The position numbers were made by a program, and so were the translations under genes. The notes beneath the pieces were generated by a model. The model did no database searches. It was not told where the DNA came from and was given only the letters and a program-made list of their open reading frames with translations. A stretch of 10,647 bases of DNA, taken from the NCBI GenBank assembly GCA_003136335.1, contig PLEA01000655.1:1325-11971 (forward strand), written 5' to 3'. Every line of letters begins with the position of its first letter. Positions within the stretch are counted from its first letter, which is position 1. The stretch comes from Acidobacteriaceae bacterium (GTDB taxonomy: Bacteria > Acidobacteriota > Terriglobia > Terriglobales > SbA1). Positions 1-6,473 of the stretch are shown piece after piece.

Positions 1-3
1 CAC

Positions 4-21
4 AGGCGATTACACTCAAAA
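4..21. repeat. 18-bp direct repeat, copy 1
   Basis: The 18 bases aggcgattacactcaaaa recur exactly at 443-460, and the match ends on both sides at these bases. The two copies bracket the small minus-strand gene at 66-299. A chance 18-bp match in 10 kb is unlikely, so they probably mark a duplication or the edges of an inserted segment; which one cannot be told from this sequence. Confidence 0.7.
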
Positions 22-35
22 CCGCAATTGGCGGT
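18..35 (-). terminator. Weak possible terminator of the 77-residue gene
   Basis: Read on the minus strand, a 5-bp stem (ACCGC / GCGGT, loop of five) is followed by a run of four T. It lies about 30 bases past the stop of the gene at 66-299. The stem is short, so this is only a plausible intrinsic terminator. It adjoins the first 18-bp direct repeat. Confidence 0.25.
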
Positions 36-65
36 GAAAGCACTGTCCGTGTAGTGTGCGCGTCT

Positions 66-299
66 CTAGCTGGTGCGGCCCCCGAGTTGCTGCTCTTTTT
101 TAGCACGTGCAAGGCTCAGCTGCTCGATTGCTGATGCCATGCTGTTACGAGCATCCTTCGCATAGTCTTTCAAAAGATCATCCGTCTGGAGCGGTAGAAC
201 CTCACCGAGACACTCTTCCAATCGTCCCACCAACCAGTCAATCAGTTGTATTGAACGGTCACCCGGCTGGACCGTGGGATCATCATTAGGAAATGCCAT
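66..299 (-). CDS. Small hypothetical protein (77 aa)
   Basis: I do not recognise this protein. It starts with ATG at 299, preceded on the minus strand by a strong ribosome binding site (GGGGAGGA, about six bases upstream), which is the main reason to treat it as a real gene. The product is acidic in its first half, with a proline-rich start (residues 4-12). A hydrophobic amphipathic stretch follows (about 18-35, including DWLVGRLEECLGEVL), then a longer charged helix (about 40-70). There is no signal peptide or membrane segment, so it is probably a soluble cytoplasmic helical-hairpin protein. It has one cysteine (C29) and no metal-binding pattern. No partner gene is next to it. It lies between two 18-bp direct repeats, which hints that it may have arrived or been duplicated as a unit. 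Confidence 0.55.
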   Translation of the reverse strand: MAFPNDDPTVQPGDRSIQLIDWLVGRLEECLGEVLPLQTDDLLKDYAKDARNSMASAIEQLSLARAKKEQQLGGRTS

Positions 300-442
300 T
301 CGCTGTCCTCCCCTGCAACGATAGCACCCAAGGCCTATCTTTTGCCCAAAGACAGCGCTAAAGAGTCGCAGGGGCCAGGATCAGTAGGGAGGTAGCCGTC
401 TGGATGGCGCACCACTGATACAGGCGCTCAACTGATGTTGTA

Positions 443-460
443 AGGCGATTACACTCAAAA
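443..460. repeat. 18-bp direct repeat, copy 2
   Basis: Exact second copy of the repeat at 4-21, 439 bp away. The last eight bases plus three more (actcaaaatcc, 453-463) recur once again at 532-542. Confidence 0.7.
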
Positions 461-613
461 TCCCCGCGCACGCACGCAATCACCTTGCCCAACCCCGCGC
501 GGCGCAACGCGCCACCACGCGCCACGCCCCAACTCAAAATCCACACATCTCCACCTCAGCGCCCCCCGCGCCCCGCGAAAACAAATGGACGCTGATCCGG
601 ACAGAAATGAGTT

Positions 614-653
614 GAGCTGACCTGAGGTAGAGTAAAGATGATCTGACCTGAGG
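614..653. repeat. Tandem pair of a 14-bp motif (gaNctgacctgagg)
   Basis: gagctgacctgagg (614-627) and gatctgacctgagg (640-653) differ at one base and are spaced 26 bp start to start, about two and a half helical turns. They lie 70-110 bp upstream of the promoter-like pair at 722-750. They could be paired regulator sites for the transporter unit or just a local duplication; nothing in the sequence decides. Confidence 0.4.
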
Positions 654-721
654 CCCAGTCCCAACATGATCACGGGGCGGGTGTCTCTGGGACCATCACT
701 TTCCCTTCTCCCGGGGCGGCG

Positions 722-750
722 TTGACTCCCAACTCGCGTATCCCTAAGAT
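722..750 (+). promoter_or_regulatory. Sigma70-like promoter for the transporter unit
   Basis: TTGACT (722-727), a 17-base spacer and TAAGAT (745-750) match the sigma70 consensus at 5 of 6 and 4 of 6 positions. The predicted start is near 757, 45 bases before the small open frame at 802 and about 170 before the permease at 929. Confidence 0.45.
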
Positions 751-767
751 GACACCCCAGGGTCATC
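748..767. promoter_or_regulatory. Dyad over the predicted transcription start (operator candidate)
   Basis: GATGAC (748-753) and GTCATC (762-767) form a perfect 6-bp inverted repeat, with an inner CC/GG pair. The dyad covers the end of the -10 box and the predicted start point, the classic place for a repressor site. It could also form a small hairpin at the 5' end of the message. No linked repressor gene is visible. Confidence 0.35.
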
Positions 768-801
768 AAACCTTCATCCAGCAAATCATTCCGAGGTGGC
801 G

Positions 802-927
802 ATGTCACTCCCAACCGAATGCGCTGCTCCCCGCAATCTGTTTCACATGATCGCCACCGACATCCACTTCTGGATTCCACTCGGAGTCCTCGTCGGCGGT
901 CTCCTGCTTCTGGATAAACTCCGCTGA
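802..927 (+). CDS. Possible membrane micropeptide upstream of the permease (41 aa)
   Basis: An open frame starts at ATG 802, preceded by GAGGTGG (793-799), and ends with TGA at 925-927. Only one base lies between its stop and the permease ATG at 929 (TGACATG). The C-terminal 26 residues, which could also start at ATG 847, form one hydrophobic helix (about residues 24-37, with WIPLGVLVGGLLLLD) ending in a basic KLR. This fits a single-pass membrane peptide. The permease has no clear ribosome binding site of its own, so translation of this frame could deliver ribosomes to it. Function is unknown. It could be a leader peptide, a small subunit, or a chance frame. Confidence 0.35.
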   Translation: MSLPTECAAPRNLFHMIATDIHFWIPLGVLVGGLLLLDKLR

Positions 928-928
928 C

Positions 929-2266
929 ATGCCAGGAAGAAGCGTGCCAACCGAGCCAGTGGTTCAAACTCCCATGCATGCGACCCGCCTGCGCAGCCTG
1001 CAGGCGCTCGGCATCTTCTGCGGTTTCGCCGCTGGAGCGTGGCTGGGCGGCGCCGAAGCCCCCATCAAGCTCGTCAACCCAGACATCTCTCCCATCACCG
1101 TCTCCCTCATCATGGTGTTCGGAGTTTTCCTGGCCCGCTGGAGCGTCCCCGCCTTCATCCGTGGCACCTCCCATGTTCGCAACGACGTGCGCCAGGCACC
1201 GCATCTAGTCGTTTGGGCCGTGCTCGCCGGATGCATGTGGGCCGTCGCCAACACACTCACTATTTACGCCATCCGCAACGTTGGCCTCAGCATCGCCTTT
1301 CCACTGTGGAATACCAACAGCCTCCTCGGCATATTGTGGGGCTTCCTGCTTTTCAATGAACTCCACTACGCTGGGTGGAAGCGCTGGCTCGGTGTTTTAG
1401 GCGGTGCAATCTGCATGTTCGGAGGAGCCACACTTCTGGCCATTGCATCTTCCCATCAGGCAGCGCCGGGCAAAGCCGCGCTGGGTATATACGCCGCCCT
1501 GGGCGCCGGCATTCTGTGGGGGACCATGTACATCCCTTACCGCAAAGCGTATCTCACCGGCATGAATCCGCTTTCGTTCATTACATTTTTCACGGTGGGG
1601 GAACTCGCCACCATGACGGTGCTGGCAGTGACCTACCGCGGCGCGATGCCGCTTTGGCACGAACTCCTCGGCGCGCGCGAGGTGCTGTTCTGGCTGATGC
1701 TGGGCGGCTTCGTCTGGGTCCTTGGAGATTTATTCCAACAATACGCCACCAAGTACGTCGGCATCAGCCGCGGCATTCCTCTCTCCAACACCAATCAAAT
1801 CTGGGGACTGCTGTGGGGCGTCCTGGTTTTTCATGAACTGCGCGGCGCAAGCCAATCCGTCTTCGCGCAAGTCGCCGGAGGATCGCTGCTCATGGCATTG
1901 GGAGCAGTCGGTATTGCACTGTCATCGGCGACCGAGCGCGAACACTCTTCCTGGCAGGATGCCGCCGACCGCGAAGGCCAGCGCTACGGCGTCGAAGGCG
2001 AGTACCTCCGCGCCGGCATGGAAGGCAGAGAAATGAAAGCCCCAGAACTGCAAGGCGAAGCCCGCATCGCGAGTGCAGGTGGGAGAACATTTCTGGATTG
2101 GTTACTGATTCTGGTCACGACCGGTTTATTCGCAGTGCTTGCTGTCATGGCGAGGCTTCCTCGGGTAGAGATCGCAATGGGTTGGGCCGTTGCGCTTACG
2201 GTCGCGATGCTCGCTCTGCTGGCAACCTGCGGCCTCGCCCTCTGGCGCACCACGCGCTTCCGCTGA
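929..2266 (+). CDS. DMT-superfamily permease, probably sugar uptake (GRP/GlcU-like), with extra C-terminal helices
   Basis: This is an inner-membrane carrier of the drug/metabolite transporter superfamily. About ten hydrophobic helices fill residues 23-332. The two halves repeat each other: PLWNTNSLLGILWG with FNEL (residues 125-145) matches PLSNTNQIWGLLWG with FHEL (284-304), an offset of 159 residues. This proline / N-T-N / GLWG / E pattern resembles the glucose/ribose porter group (GlcU, RhaT relatives), so sugar uptake is the best guess; the substrate is not readable. Odd feature: a charged linker (about 333-387) leads to two more helices (about 388-410 and 415-438), giving roughly twelve. 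The start at 929 was chosen because it abuts the upstream frame; ATG 974 is an alternative without a ribosome binding site. Transcription probably starts from the promoter at 722-750. Confidence 0.7.
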   Translation: MPGRSVPTEPVVQTPMHATRLRSLQALGIFCGFAAGAWLGGAEAPIKLVNPDISPITVSLIMVFGVFLARWSVPAFIRGTSHVRNDVRQAPHLVVWAVLAGCMWAVANTLTIYAIRNVGLSIAFPLWNTNSLLGILWGFLLFNELHYAGWKRWLGVLGGAICMFGGATLLAIASSHQAAPGKAALGIYAALGAGILWGTMYIPYRKAYLTGMNPLSFITFFTVGELATMTVLAVTYRGAMPLWHELLGAREVLFWLMLGGFVWVLGDLFQQYATKYVGISRGIPLSNTNQIWGLLWGVLVFHELRGASQSVFAQVAGGSLLMALGAVGIALSSATEREHSSWQDAADREGQRYGVEGEYLRAGMEGREMKAPELQGEARIASAGGRTFLDWLLILVTTGLFAVLAVMARLPRVEIAMGWAVALTVAMLALLATCGLALWRTTRFR

Positions 2267-2334
2267 ACGGTACGCAATCTAGGCAAAGAATTTTGTCATG
2301 AGCATTTCGGATTCTGTGGATACTTTTTAGGAAA

Positions 2335-2461
2335 GGCGTCATCCCGAAACCCGGCGCATTTCAGCCGGGGTGAGGGATCTCGCGCGCAGCTTTTGCGGAC
2401 TCTGCGCTGCACGCGAGATCCTTCGCCCCGCCTGAAAAACGGCTCCTCTCAGGATGACGCC
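2335..2461. repeat. 127-bp long inverted repeat, probably a dispersed intergenic element
   Basis: The ends GGCGTCATCC (2335-2344) and GGATGACGCC (2452-2461) are perfect inverted repeats. The core GGATCTCGCG (2375-2384) pairs perfectly with CGCGAGATCC (2412-2421), and GCAGC/GCTGC extends it inward past one mismatch. Segments between also pair (2362-2380 with 2411-2430 region, about 16 of 19). The whole element can thus fold into one long hairpin. It sits in the gap after the permease and before dinB and encodes nothing. It may end transcription from both sides. I associate similar gtcatcc / gagatcc elements with acidobacterial genomes, but that is memory, not a search. Confidence 0.65.
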
Positions 2462-2519
2462 GTAAAAAGGGAGCCTGTCGAAACCAAAACTATACTGCGC
2501 TAAGAAGTTGATTTCGTTC

Positions 2520-2547
2520 TAGACACATTTCCCGAACTCGCTAAACT
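2520..2547 (+). promoter_or_regulatory. Possible promoter for the dinB-ABC group
   Basis: TAGACA (2520-2525), a 16-base spacer and TAAACT (2542-2547) match sigma70 boxes at 5 of 6 and 4 of 6. The predicted start near 2554 leaves a short leader of about 20 bases containing the GAGGAG ribosome binding site at 2561-2566. Confidence 0.35.
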
Positions 2548-2573
2548 GATGAGGCAAACCGAGGAGACTCCCG

Positions 2574-3185
2574 ATGAAACGTATTCTCTCCGCACTCTGC
2601 TTATTCTTGCTCGCGGCCGGCGCAGTTCGCGGCGCAGCCCAAGTTAATCCCTACAAAGACGGCACGCCCGGCGTGACCGGCTACCGCTCGGAAGTGCTGG
2701 CCGAAGTCACCATTCAAGCCGATAAGTTCACGCGCCTCGCCGAGGCCATCCCCGCCGAGAAGTACACCTGGCTTCCTGCACCCGACGTGCGCTCTATCGC
2801 CGAAGTCTTCCTCCACGTCAGCGTGGCCAACTACAACCTGTACAAACTCGTCGGCACGCCTCCTCCCACAGACCTCGATCTGAAAGGCCTCGAAAAGTCG
2901 ACCACTGACAAAGCCAAAGTCATCGCCACGCTCAAGGATTCTTTCGCCCACGCCAAGAAAGCGATCACCGCCATGCCCGACGCCGACCTCGACAAGAGCA
3001 TGGACTGGTTCGGCGGAAAGAATACCCAGCGCGGCATTCTGCTCTTCATCGTCCGCCACGCCGCCGAGCACCTCGGACAGTCGATCGCCTACGCCCGCGT
3101 CGTCGGCATGGTCCCACCCTGGACCGAAGATATGCAGAAGAAACAGCCGGAGAAAAAAGAAGCGCCCGCAAAGGACAAGCAGTAG
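2574..3185 (+). CDS. Exported DinB/YfiT-like metal-binding protein
   Basis: The protein has a Sec-type signal peptide (KR at 2-3, hydrophobic core 5-18, likely cleavage near residue 22), then a DinB-like four-helix bundle. The three histidines expected to hold a metal are present: H81 (in FLHVSVANY) and H162 and H166 (in RHAAEHLGQS), the last pair in the usual HxxxH helix near the end of the domain. The tail after about residue 185 is lysine/glutamate-rich and probably disordered. DinB/YfiT proteins are often thiol-dependent transferases (bacillithiol, mycothiol), and the role of exported members is not established. The ribosome binding site GAGGAG lies seven bases before ATG 2574. The next gene, an ABC ATPase, begins 41 bases after its stop, so an operon is plausible. 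Confidence 0.85.
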   Translation: MKRILSALCLFLLAAGAVRGAAQVNPYKDGTPGVTGYRSEVLAEVTIQADKFTRLAEAIPAEKYTWLPAPDVRSIAEVFLHVSVANYNLYKLVGTPPPTDLDLKGLEKSTTDKAKVIATLKDSFAHAKKAITAMPDADLDKSMDWFGGKNTQRGILLFIVRHAAEHLGQSIAYARVVGMVPPWTEDMQKKQPEKKEAPAKDKQ

Positions 3186-3226
3186 CCGCGCGAGAATCCG
3201 GTGGGTGTGCTAGATTCGGAAGTTGG

Positions 3227-4039
3227 ATGGATCTCGCACCCACCATCTCCACCCAAGCCCTGACCCGCCGTTTCGGAGAACTTGTTGCCGTGGACGGCGT
3301 CGATCTGCGCGTCGCGCCCGGACAATTCTTCGGCTTCCTCGGCCCGAATGGCGCCGGCAAATCCACCACCATCAAGATGCTCACCGGGCTGCTCGCGCCC
3401 AGTTCCGGGCGAATCGAAATTCTAGGAATCGACCTCAACGCGCATCCGGTCGAAGTAAAACGCCAGATCGGCGTCGTGCCCGAAGGCATGGCGCTGTTCG
3501 GCCGCCTCACCGGCGCCGAGTTCCTCAGTTTCGCCGGACGAATGTACGGACTCGACCGCATGACCGCGGCCAAGCGAGCCGCCGAACTGCTCGAATTTAT
3601 GCAACTCGCGGACCAGCCAAAAAAACTCGTCACCGACTATTCCCACGGCATGCAGAAGAAGCTGGCTCTCGCGGCAGCCGTGATTCATGGGCCAAAAGTA
3701 TTATTCCTGGATGAGCCCTTCGAAGGCGTAGACGCAATCGCCGCCGGCACCCTGAAATCCATGCTGCAAGGCATGATCGCCCGCGGAGCCACGATTTTCT
3801 TAACCTCGCACGTGCTCGAAATCGTAGAGCGCTTGTGCAGCCACGTCGCCATTATTCATCAGGGAAGGCTAGTCGCCCAAGGTTCGCTCGAAGAACTGCG
3901 CGCAGGCGTCGAAGCTCAAACGACCGGATCAGGAGATGGCGCTGTGCCTTTCGGCGAAAAGCTAACCTTGGAAGAACTTTTCCTCCGCATCGTCGGCGGC
4001 ACGCACCGCACCGCGCAGGAGCTTTCGTGGCTGGGATAA
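3227..4039 (+). CDS. ABC transporter ATP-binding protein (ABC-2 exporter type)
   Basis: This is the nucleotide-binding subunit driving the membrane protein encoded next. All ABC motifs are visible: Walker A GPNGAGKST (39-47), the Q-loop region as VVPEG (83-87) with Glu where Gln is usual (common in this subfamily), signature YSHGMQKK (138-145), Walker B VLFLDEP (158-164) with catalytic E163, D-loop EGVD (166-169) and H-loop H195. At 270 residues it is a single-domain subunit. The C-terminal part (from about 215) is the short regulatory tail typical of drug, lipid or polysaccharide exporters of the CcmA-like group. A weak GGAAG lies four bases before ATG 3227. The permease starts 14 bases after the stop, so the two form one transporter. 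The substrate cannot be read from the sequence. Confidence 0.9.
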   Translation: MDLAPTISTQALTRRFGELVAVDGVDLRVAPGQFFGFLGPNGAGKSTTIKMLTGLLAPSSGRIEILGIDLNAHPVEVKRQIGVVPEGMALFGRLTGAEFLSFAGRMYGLDRMTAAKRAAELLEFMQLADQPKKLVTDYSHGMQKKLALAAAVIHGPKVLFLDEPFEGVDAIAAGTLKSMLQGMIARGATIFLTSHVLEIVERLCSHVAIIHQGRLVAQGSLEELRAGVEAQTTGSGDGAVPFGEKLTLEELFLRIVGGTHRTAQELSWLG

Positions 4040-4053
4040 GAGATGGCAACGGA

Positions 4054-5703
4054 ATGAACTCCGAAGTGCACCGGCGCGGCCAGTTCACCGCTATCGCCGA
4101 CCTGCGCTGGCGCATGTTCCTCAATGGCCTGCGCAGCAAGCGCGGCAAAATGGAACTGGCCTCGCGCATTTTGATCACGTTCGCCTTCGCCCTCGGCGGA
4201 CTGGGCGGCTTTACCGTCGCCACTGGTTTCGCCTGGTACTTCGTCTCGCAAAATAACGCCGAATACCTGGCAATCCTGTTATGGCCGGTCTTTTTCTTCT
4301 GGCAACTCTTTCCCGTAATGTCGACCGCCTTCACCAACAATCCCGACTCCGCTGAGTTGCTGCGATTCCCTCTCACCTACCGTTCGTATTTTCTGATTCG
4401 TCTGGCCTACGGCTTTTTCGATCCCGCCAGTGCGCTCGGCACTCTGGGCCTGCTTGGGATTCTGCTGGGTATCAGCGTCGCGCGCCCTCTTTTGTTCCCC
4501 TGGGCGCTGCTCGTCCTGTTGACCTTCGCACTCTTCAACCTCGTCCTGATGCAGACGGTCTTCGCCTGGCTGGAGCGCTGGCTGGCGCAGCGCCGCACCC
4601 GCGAAATCATGGGCGTCCTTTTCATTCTGGCAATGCTCAGTTTTCAAGTATTCGGCCCGATGATGGGACGCCTCGAAAGAACGCCCCACCCCGAGTTCAG
4701 CCGCGCAGTCGAAATCGGAACACGAGTCCAAACGGTCTTGCCGCCCGGCCTCGCCGCCAATGCCATTGCGCAGACTTCCCATGCACAATTCCTGCCCGGC
4801 TTCGCTTCCCTTCTCCTCCTGGTAACGCTGACCCTAACCATTGGAACGCTGCTGCACCTCCGCCTGCGCGCGCAGTTTCGCGGCGAGAATCTCAGCGAAG
4901 TGGCGGCGCGCCCCGCCGTCCCGCAAGCCCAGGGTCTGCAAGTGGGATGGAACCTCCCAGGCTTTTCGCAGTCGGTCTCAGCGGTGTTCGAAAAAGAAAT
5001 GCGCTACTTGGCGCGCAGCGGTCCCATGCTGCTCACCTTGATCATGCCCATCTTTATGCTGCTGATTCTTCGGCTGGGACCAATGAATGCCCTGCAACAC
5101 TCCAGTTCCTTCAGCCGCACACCCGACATGGCATTCCCCGGCTCGGCCGCCTACGCCATCCTGGTCCTCACCAACCTGGTTTTCAACAGTTTCGGCGGTG
5201 ATGGCAGGGGCATTCAGTTCTTCTACGCCTCACCGGTAAACTTCCGCCAGATCGTGCTGGCGAAAAACTTGACCCACGCCAGCATCCTCCTCGCCAACAC
5301 CGCCTTTGCCTGGATCGCCGTCTCCTACCTTTACGGCCACCCTCACCTCGCTGTTTCGATTGCGACTCTGTCTGGACTTCTGTTCGCTGCGCCCTTGAAC
5401 TTCACCGCCGGCAACCTGCTCTCCTTCTACGCGCCCAAGAAGCGCGATTTTTCAGCCTTCGGCCGTCAAAACGTCTCGCAGACCACCGTCCTGGCAAGCT
5501 TCGGCGTGCAGATCTTGACGGTAGGCCTGGGTGTCGTGGCCTTCACCATCGCGCGGCTCTATAGGAATCTTTGGATCGCCACGCTGCTGTTTCTTGTACT
5601 CGCAGCCATCTCCATCCCGCTTTACGTATTTGTTTTGCGCCGCCTGGACAACATCGCGCTAGAGCGTCGGGAAACGCTGGTGGCCGAATTGTGCCGCGCG
5701 TAA
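4054..5703 (+). CDS. ABC-2 type permease with two fused halves (549 aa)
   Basis: This is the membrane partner of the ATPase upstream. The frame is open back to 3835, but the ATG at 4054 fits best: it falls 14 bases after the ATPase stop and gives a sensible cytoplasmic N-terminus (DLRWRMFLNGLRSKRGK). About twelve hydrophobic segments are visible, near residues 38-63, 70-93, 127-147, 148-172, 186-203, 249-267, 325-342, 364-381, 407-427, 432-452, 480-500 and 506-528. Two stretches look related: NNPDSAELLRFPLTYRSYFL (95-114) and a GGDGRGIQFFYASPVNFRQI stretch (381-400). Each precedes a helix, as in the conserved fyasPv..r...aK region of ABC-2 permeases. The protein therefore appears to be a head-to-tail duplication that could form the full channel alone. 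A four-codon frame (ATG 4043) ends in a TGA overlapping this ATG and could couple translation. Confidence 0.8.
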   Translation: MNSEVHRRGQFTAIADLRWRMFLNGLRSKRGKMELASRILITFAFALGGLGGFTVATGFAWYFVSQNNAEYLAILLWPVFFFWQLFPVMSTAFTNNPDSAELLRFPLTYRSYFLIRLAYGFFDPASALGTLGLLGILLGISVARPLLFPWALLVLLTFALFNLVLMQTVFAWLERWLAQRRTREIMGVLFILAMLSFQVFGPMMGRLERTPHPEFSRAVEIGTRVQTVLPPGLAANAIAQTSHAQFLPGFASLLLLVTLTLTIGTLLHLRLRAQFRGENLSEVAARPAVPQAQGLQVGWNLPGFSQSVSAVFEKEMRYLARSGPMLLTLIMPIFMLLILRLGPMNALQHSSSFSRTPDMAFPGSAAYAILVLTNLVFNSFGGDGRGIQFFYASPVNFRQIVLAKNLTHASILLANTAFAWIAVSYLYGHPHLAVSIATLSGLLFAAPLNFTAGNLLSFYAPKKRDFSAFGRQNVSQTTVLASFGVQILTVGLGVVAFTIARLYRNLWIATLLFLVLAAISIPLYVFVLRRLDNIALERRETLVAELCRA

Positions 5704-5720
5704 GTTCTTCAGATTATCTT

Positions 5721-6473
5721 CTATTCTTTTTCCGGCCGCGCCAGAAACCGATACCCCACGCCGCGCACGGTCAGCAAATGCCGCGGATTCGCTGGATCCT
5801 CTTCGACGTATCGCCGCAGCCGCACCACGAAATTGTCGATGGCCCGCGTGTCGGTGTCTTCCTTCAGTCCCCACACTTCTTCCAGAATCTGTTTGCGCGA
5901 GACAATGCGCCCGTCGTTGCGCACCAAATGCCGCAAGAGTTCCGACTCCATCAGCGTCAGATGAATCGTGCTCTCTCCGGATCGCAGTTCGAGCGCCCCG
6001 AAGTCGATCGTCTTTCCGTCGAATGAAAATGTTCCGAAATCGTCGGTGCCGCTGGAATCGGCCGGCCTGTCGCTCGTTCCCGACCCCCGACCACCGCGTA
6101 CCCACTGGCTGCGGCGCAGCAATCCCTGCAACCGCGCCAGCAAGATTGAAAGATCAAACGGCTTCGCCAGATAGTCGTCCGCCCCGGAAGCAAAGCCCTT
6201 CAGCACGTCTTCTGGACGTCCCCGTGCCGTCAGCATCAGTACCGGCACGTAATTCCGCGCCGCACGCAATTCCGACACCACGCTGAATCCGTCTTTTCCC
6301 GGAAGCATAATGTCGAGCACCACCGCATCGAAATTCTCGTTCTTGTCCAGCAGACGATCGGTGGCCGCTTCCCCATCCCCCACTACTTCCGCCGCATACC
6401 CTTCGGCTTCCAGGTTGAAGCGCAACCCCTGCGCCAGATGCGCTTCATCTTCCACCACAAGCACACGGCTCAT
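5721..6473 (-). CDS. OmpR/PhoB-family response regulator
   Basis: This is a two-domain transcription factor. The receiver domain (about residues 2-120, numbering from ATG 6473) has the acidic pair E8/D9, phospho-acceptor D54 (in VVLDIMLPGKDG), T82 (LMLTAR) and K104 (LAKPFD). A Gly/Ser-rich linker of about 25 residues leads to an OmpR-type winged helix (about 150-245) ending in the typical TVRGVGYRF. The start at 6473 was preferred over the in-frame GTG at 6482: GAGGTG lies six bases before it, and its ATG overlaps the kinase stop (ATGA), indicating translational coupling. It is convergent with the ABC permease, with 17 bases between the stops. Targets are unknown; a nearby dyad upstream of the kinase may be one. 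Confidence 0.93.
   Translation of the reverse strand: MSRVLVVEDEAHLAQGLRFNLEAEGYAAEVVGDGEAATDRLLDKNENFDAVVLDIMLPGKDGFSVVSELRAARNYVPVLMLTARGRPEDVLKGFASGADDYLAKPFDLSILLARLQGLLRRSQWVRGGRGSGTSDRPADSSGTDDFGTFSFDGKTIDFGALELRSGESTIHLTLMESELLRHLVRNDGRIVSRKQILEEVWGLKEDTDTRAIDNFVVRLRRYVEEDPANPRHLLTVRGVGYRFLARPEKE

Larger units (their letters stand above)
300..721. other. Intergenic stretch with no convincing gene
   Basis: No frame here combines a ribosome binding site, a sensible protein and a usable start. Part of it (465-530) is C-rich and A/C-biased, which opens long non-coding frames on the minus strand. What it does hold is the second 18-bp direct repeat (443-460), an 11-bp match actcaaaatcc at 453-463 and 532-542, and a repeated ctgacctgagg motif (617-653). 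The promoter of the small gene at 66-299 should lie near 300-360 on the minus strand, but no clean -35/-10 pair stands out. Confidence 0.5.

Noticed and set aside
358..546. 62-codon minus-strand frame in the left intergenic region
   Set aside because: No ribosome binding site, no family features, biased composition caused by the C-rich tract, and it spans the direct repeat.
600..612. 13-bp match gacagaaatgagt also present at 10428-10440
   Set aside because: About one 13-bp match is expected by chance in a window of this size, and the surrounding bases do not match.
455..1204. Long minus-strand open frame (249 codons)
   Set aside because: It overlaps the transporter start region antisense, has low-complexity Arg/Gly-rich content, no ribosome binding site and no recognisable family. 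The long frame is a side effect of high GC.
3835..4053. N-terminal extension of the permease into the ATPase gene
   Set aside because: The frame is open but its translation is Arg-rich and lies inside the ATPase coding sequence; ATG 4054 gives a normal N-terminus.
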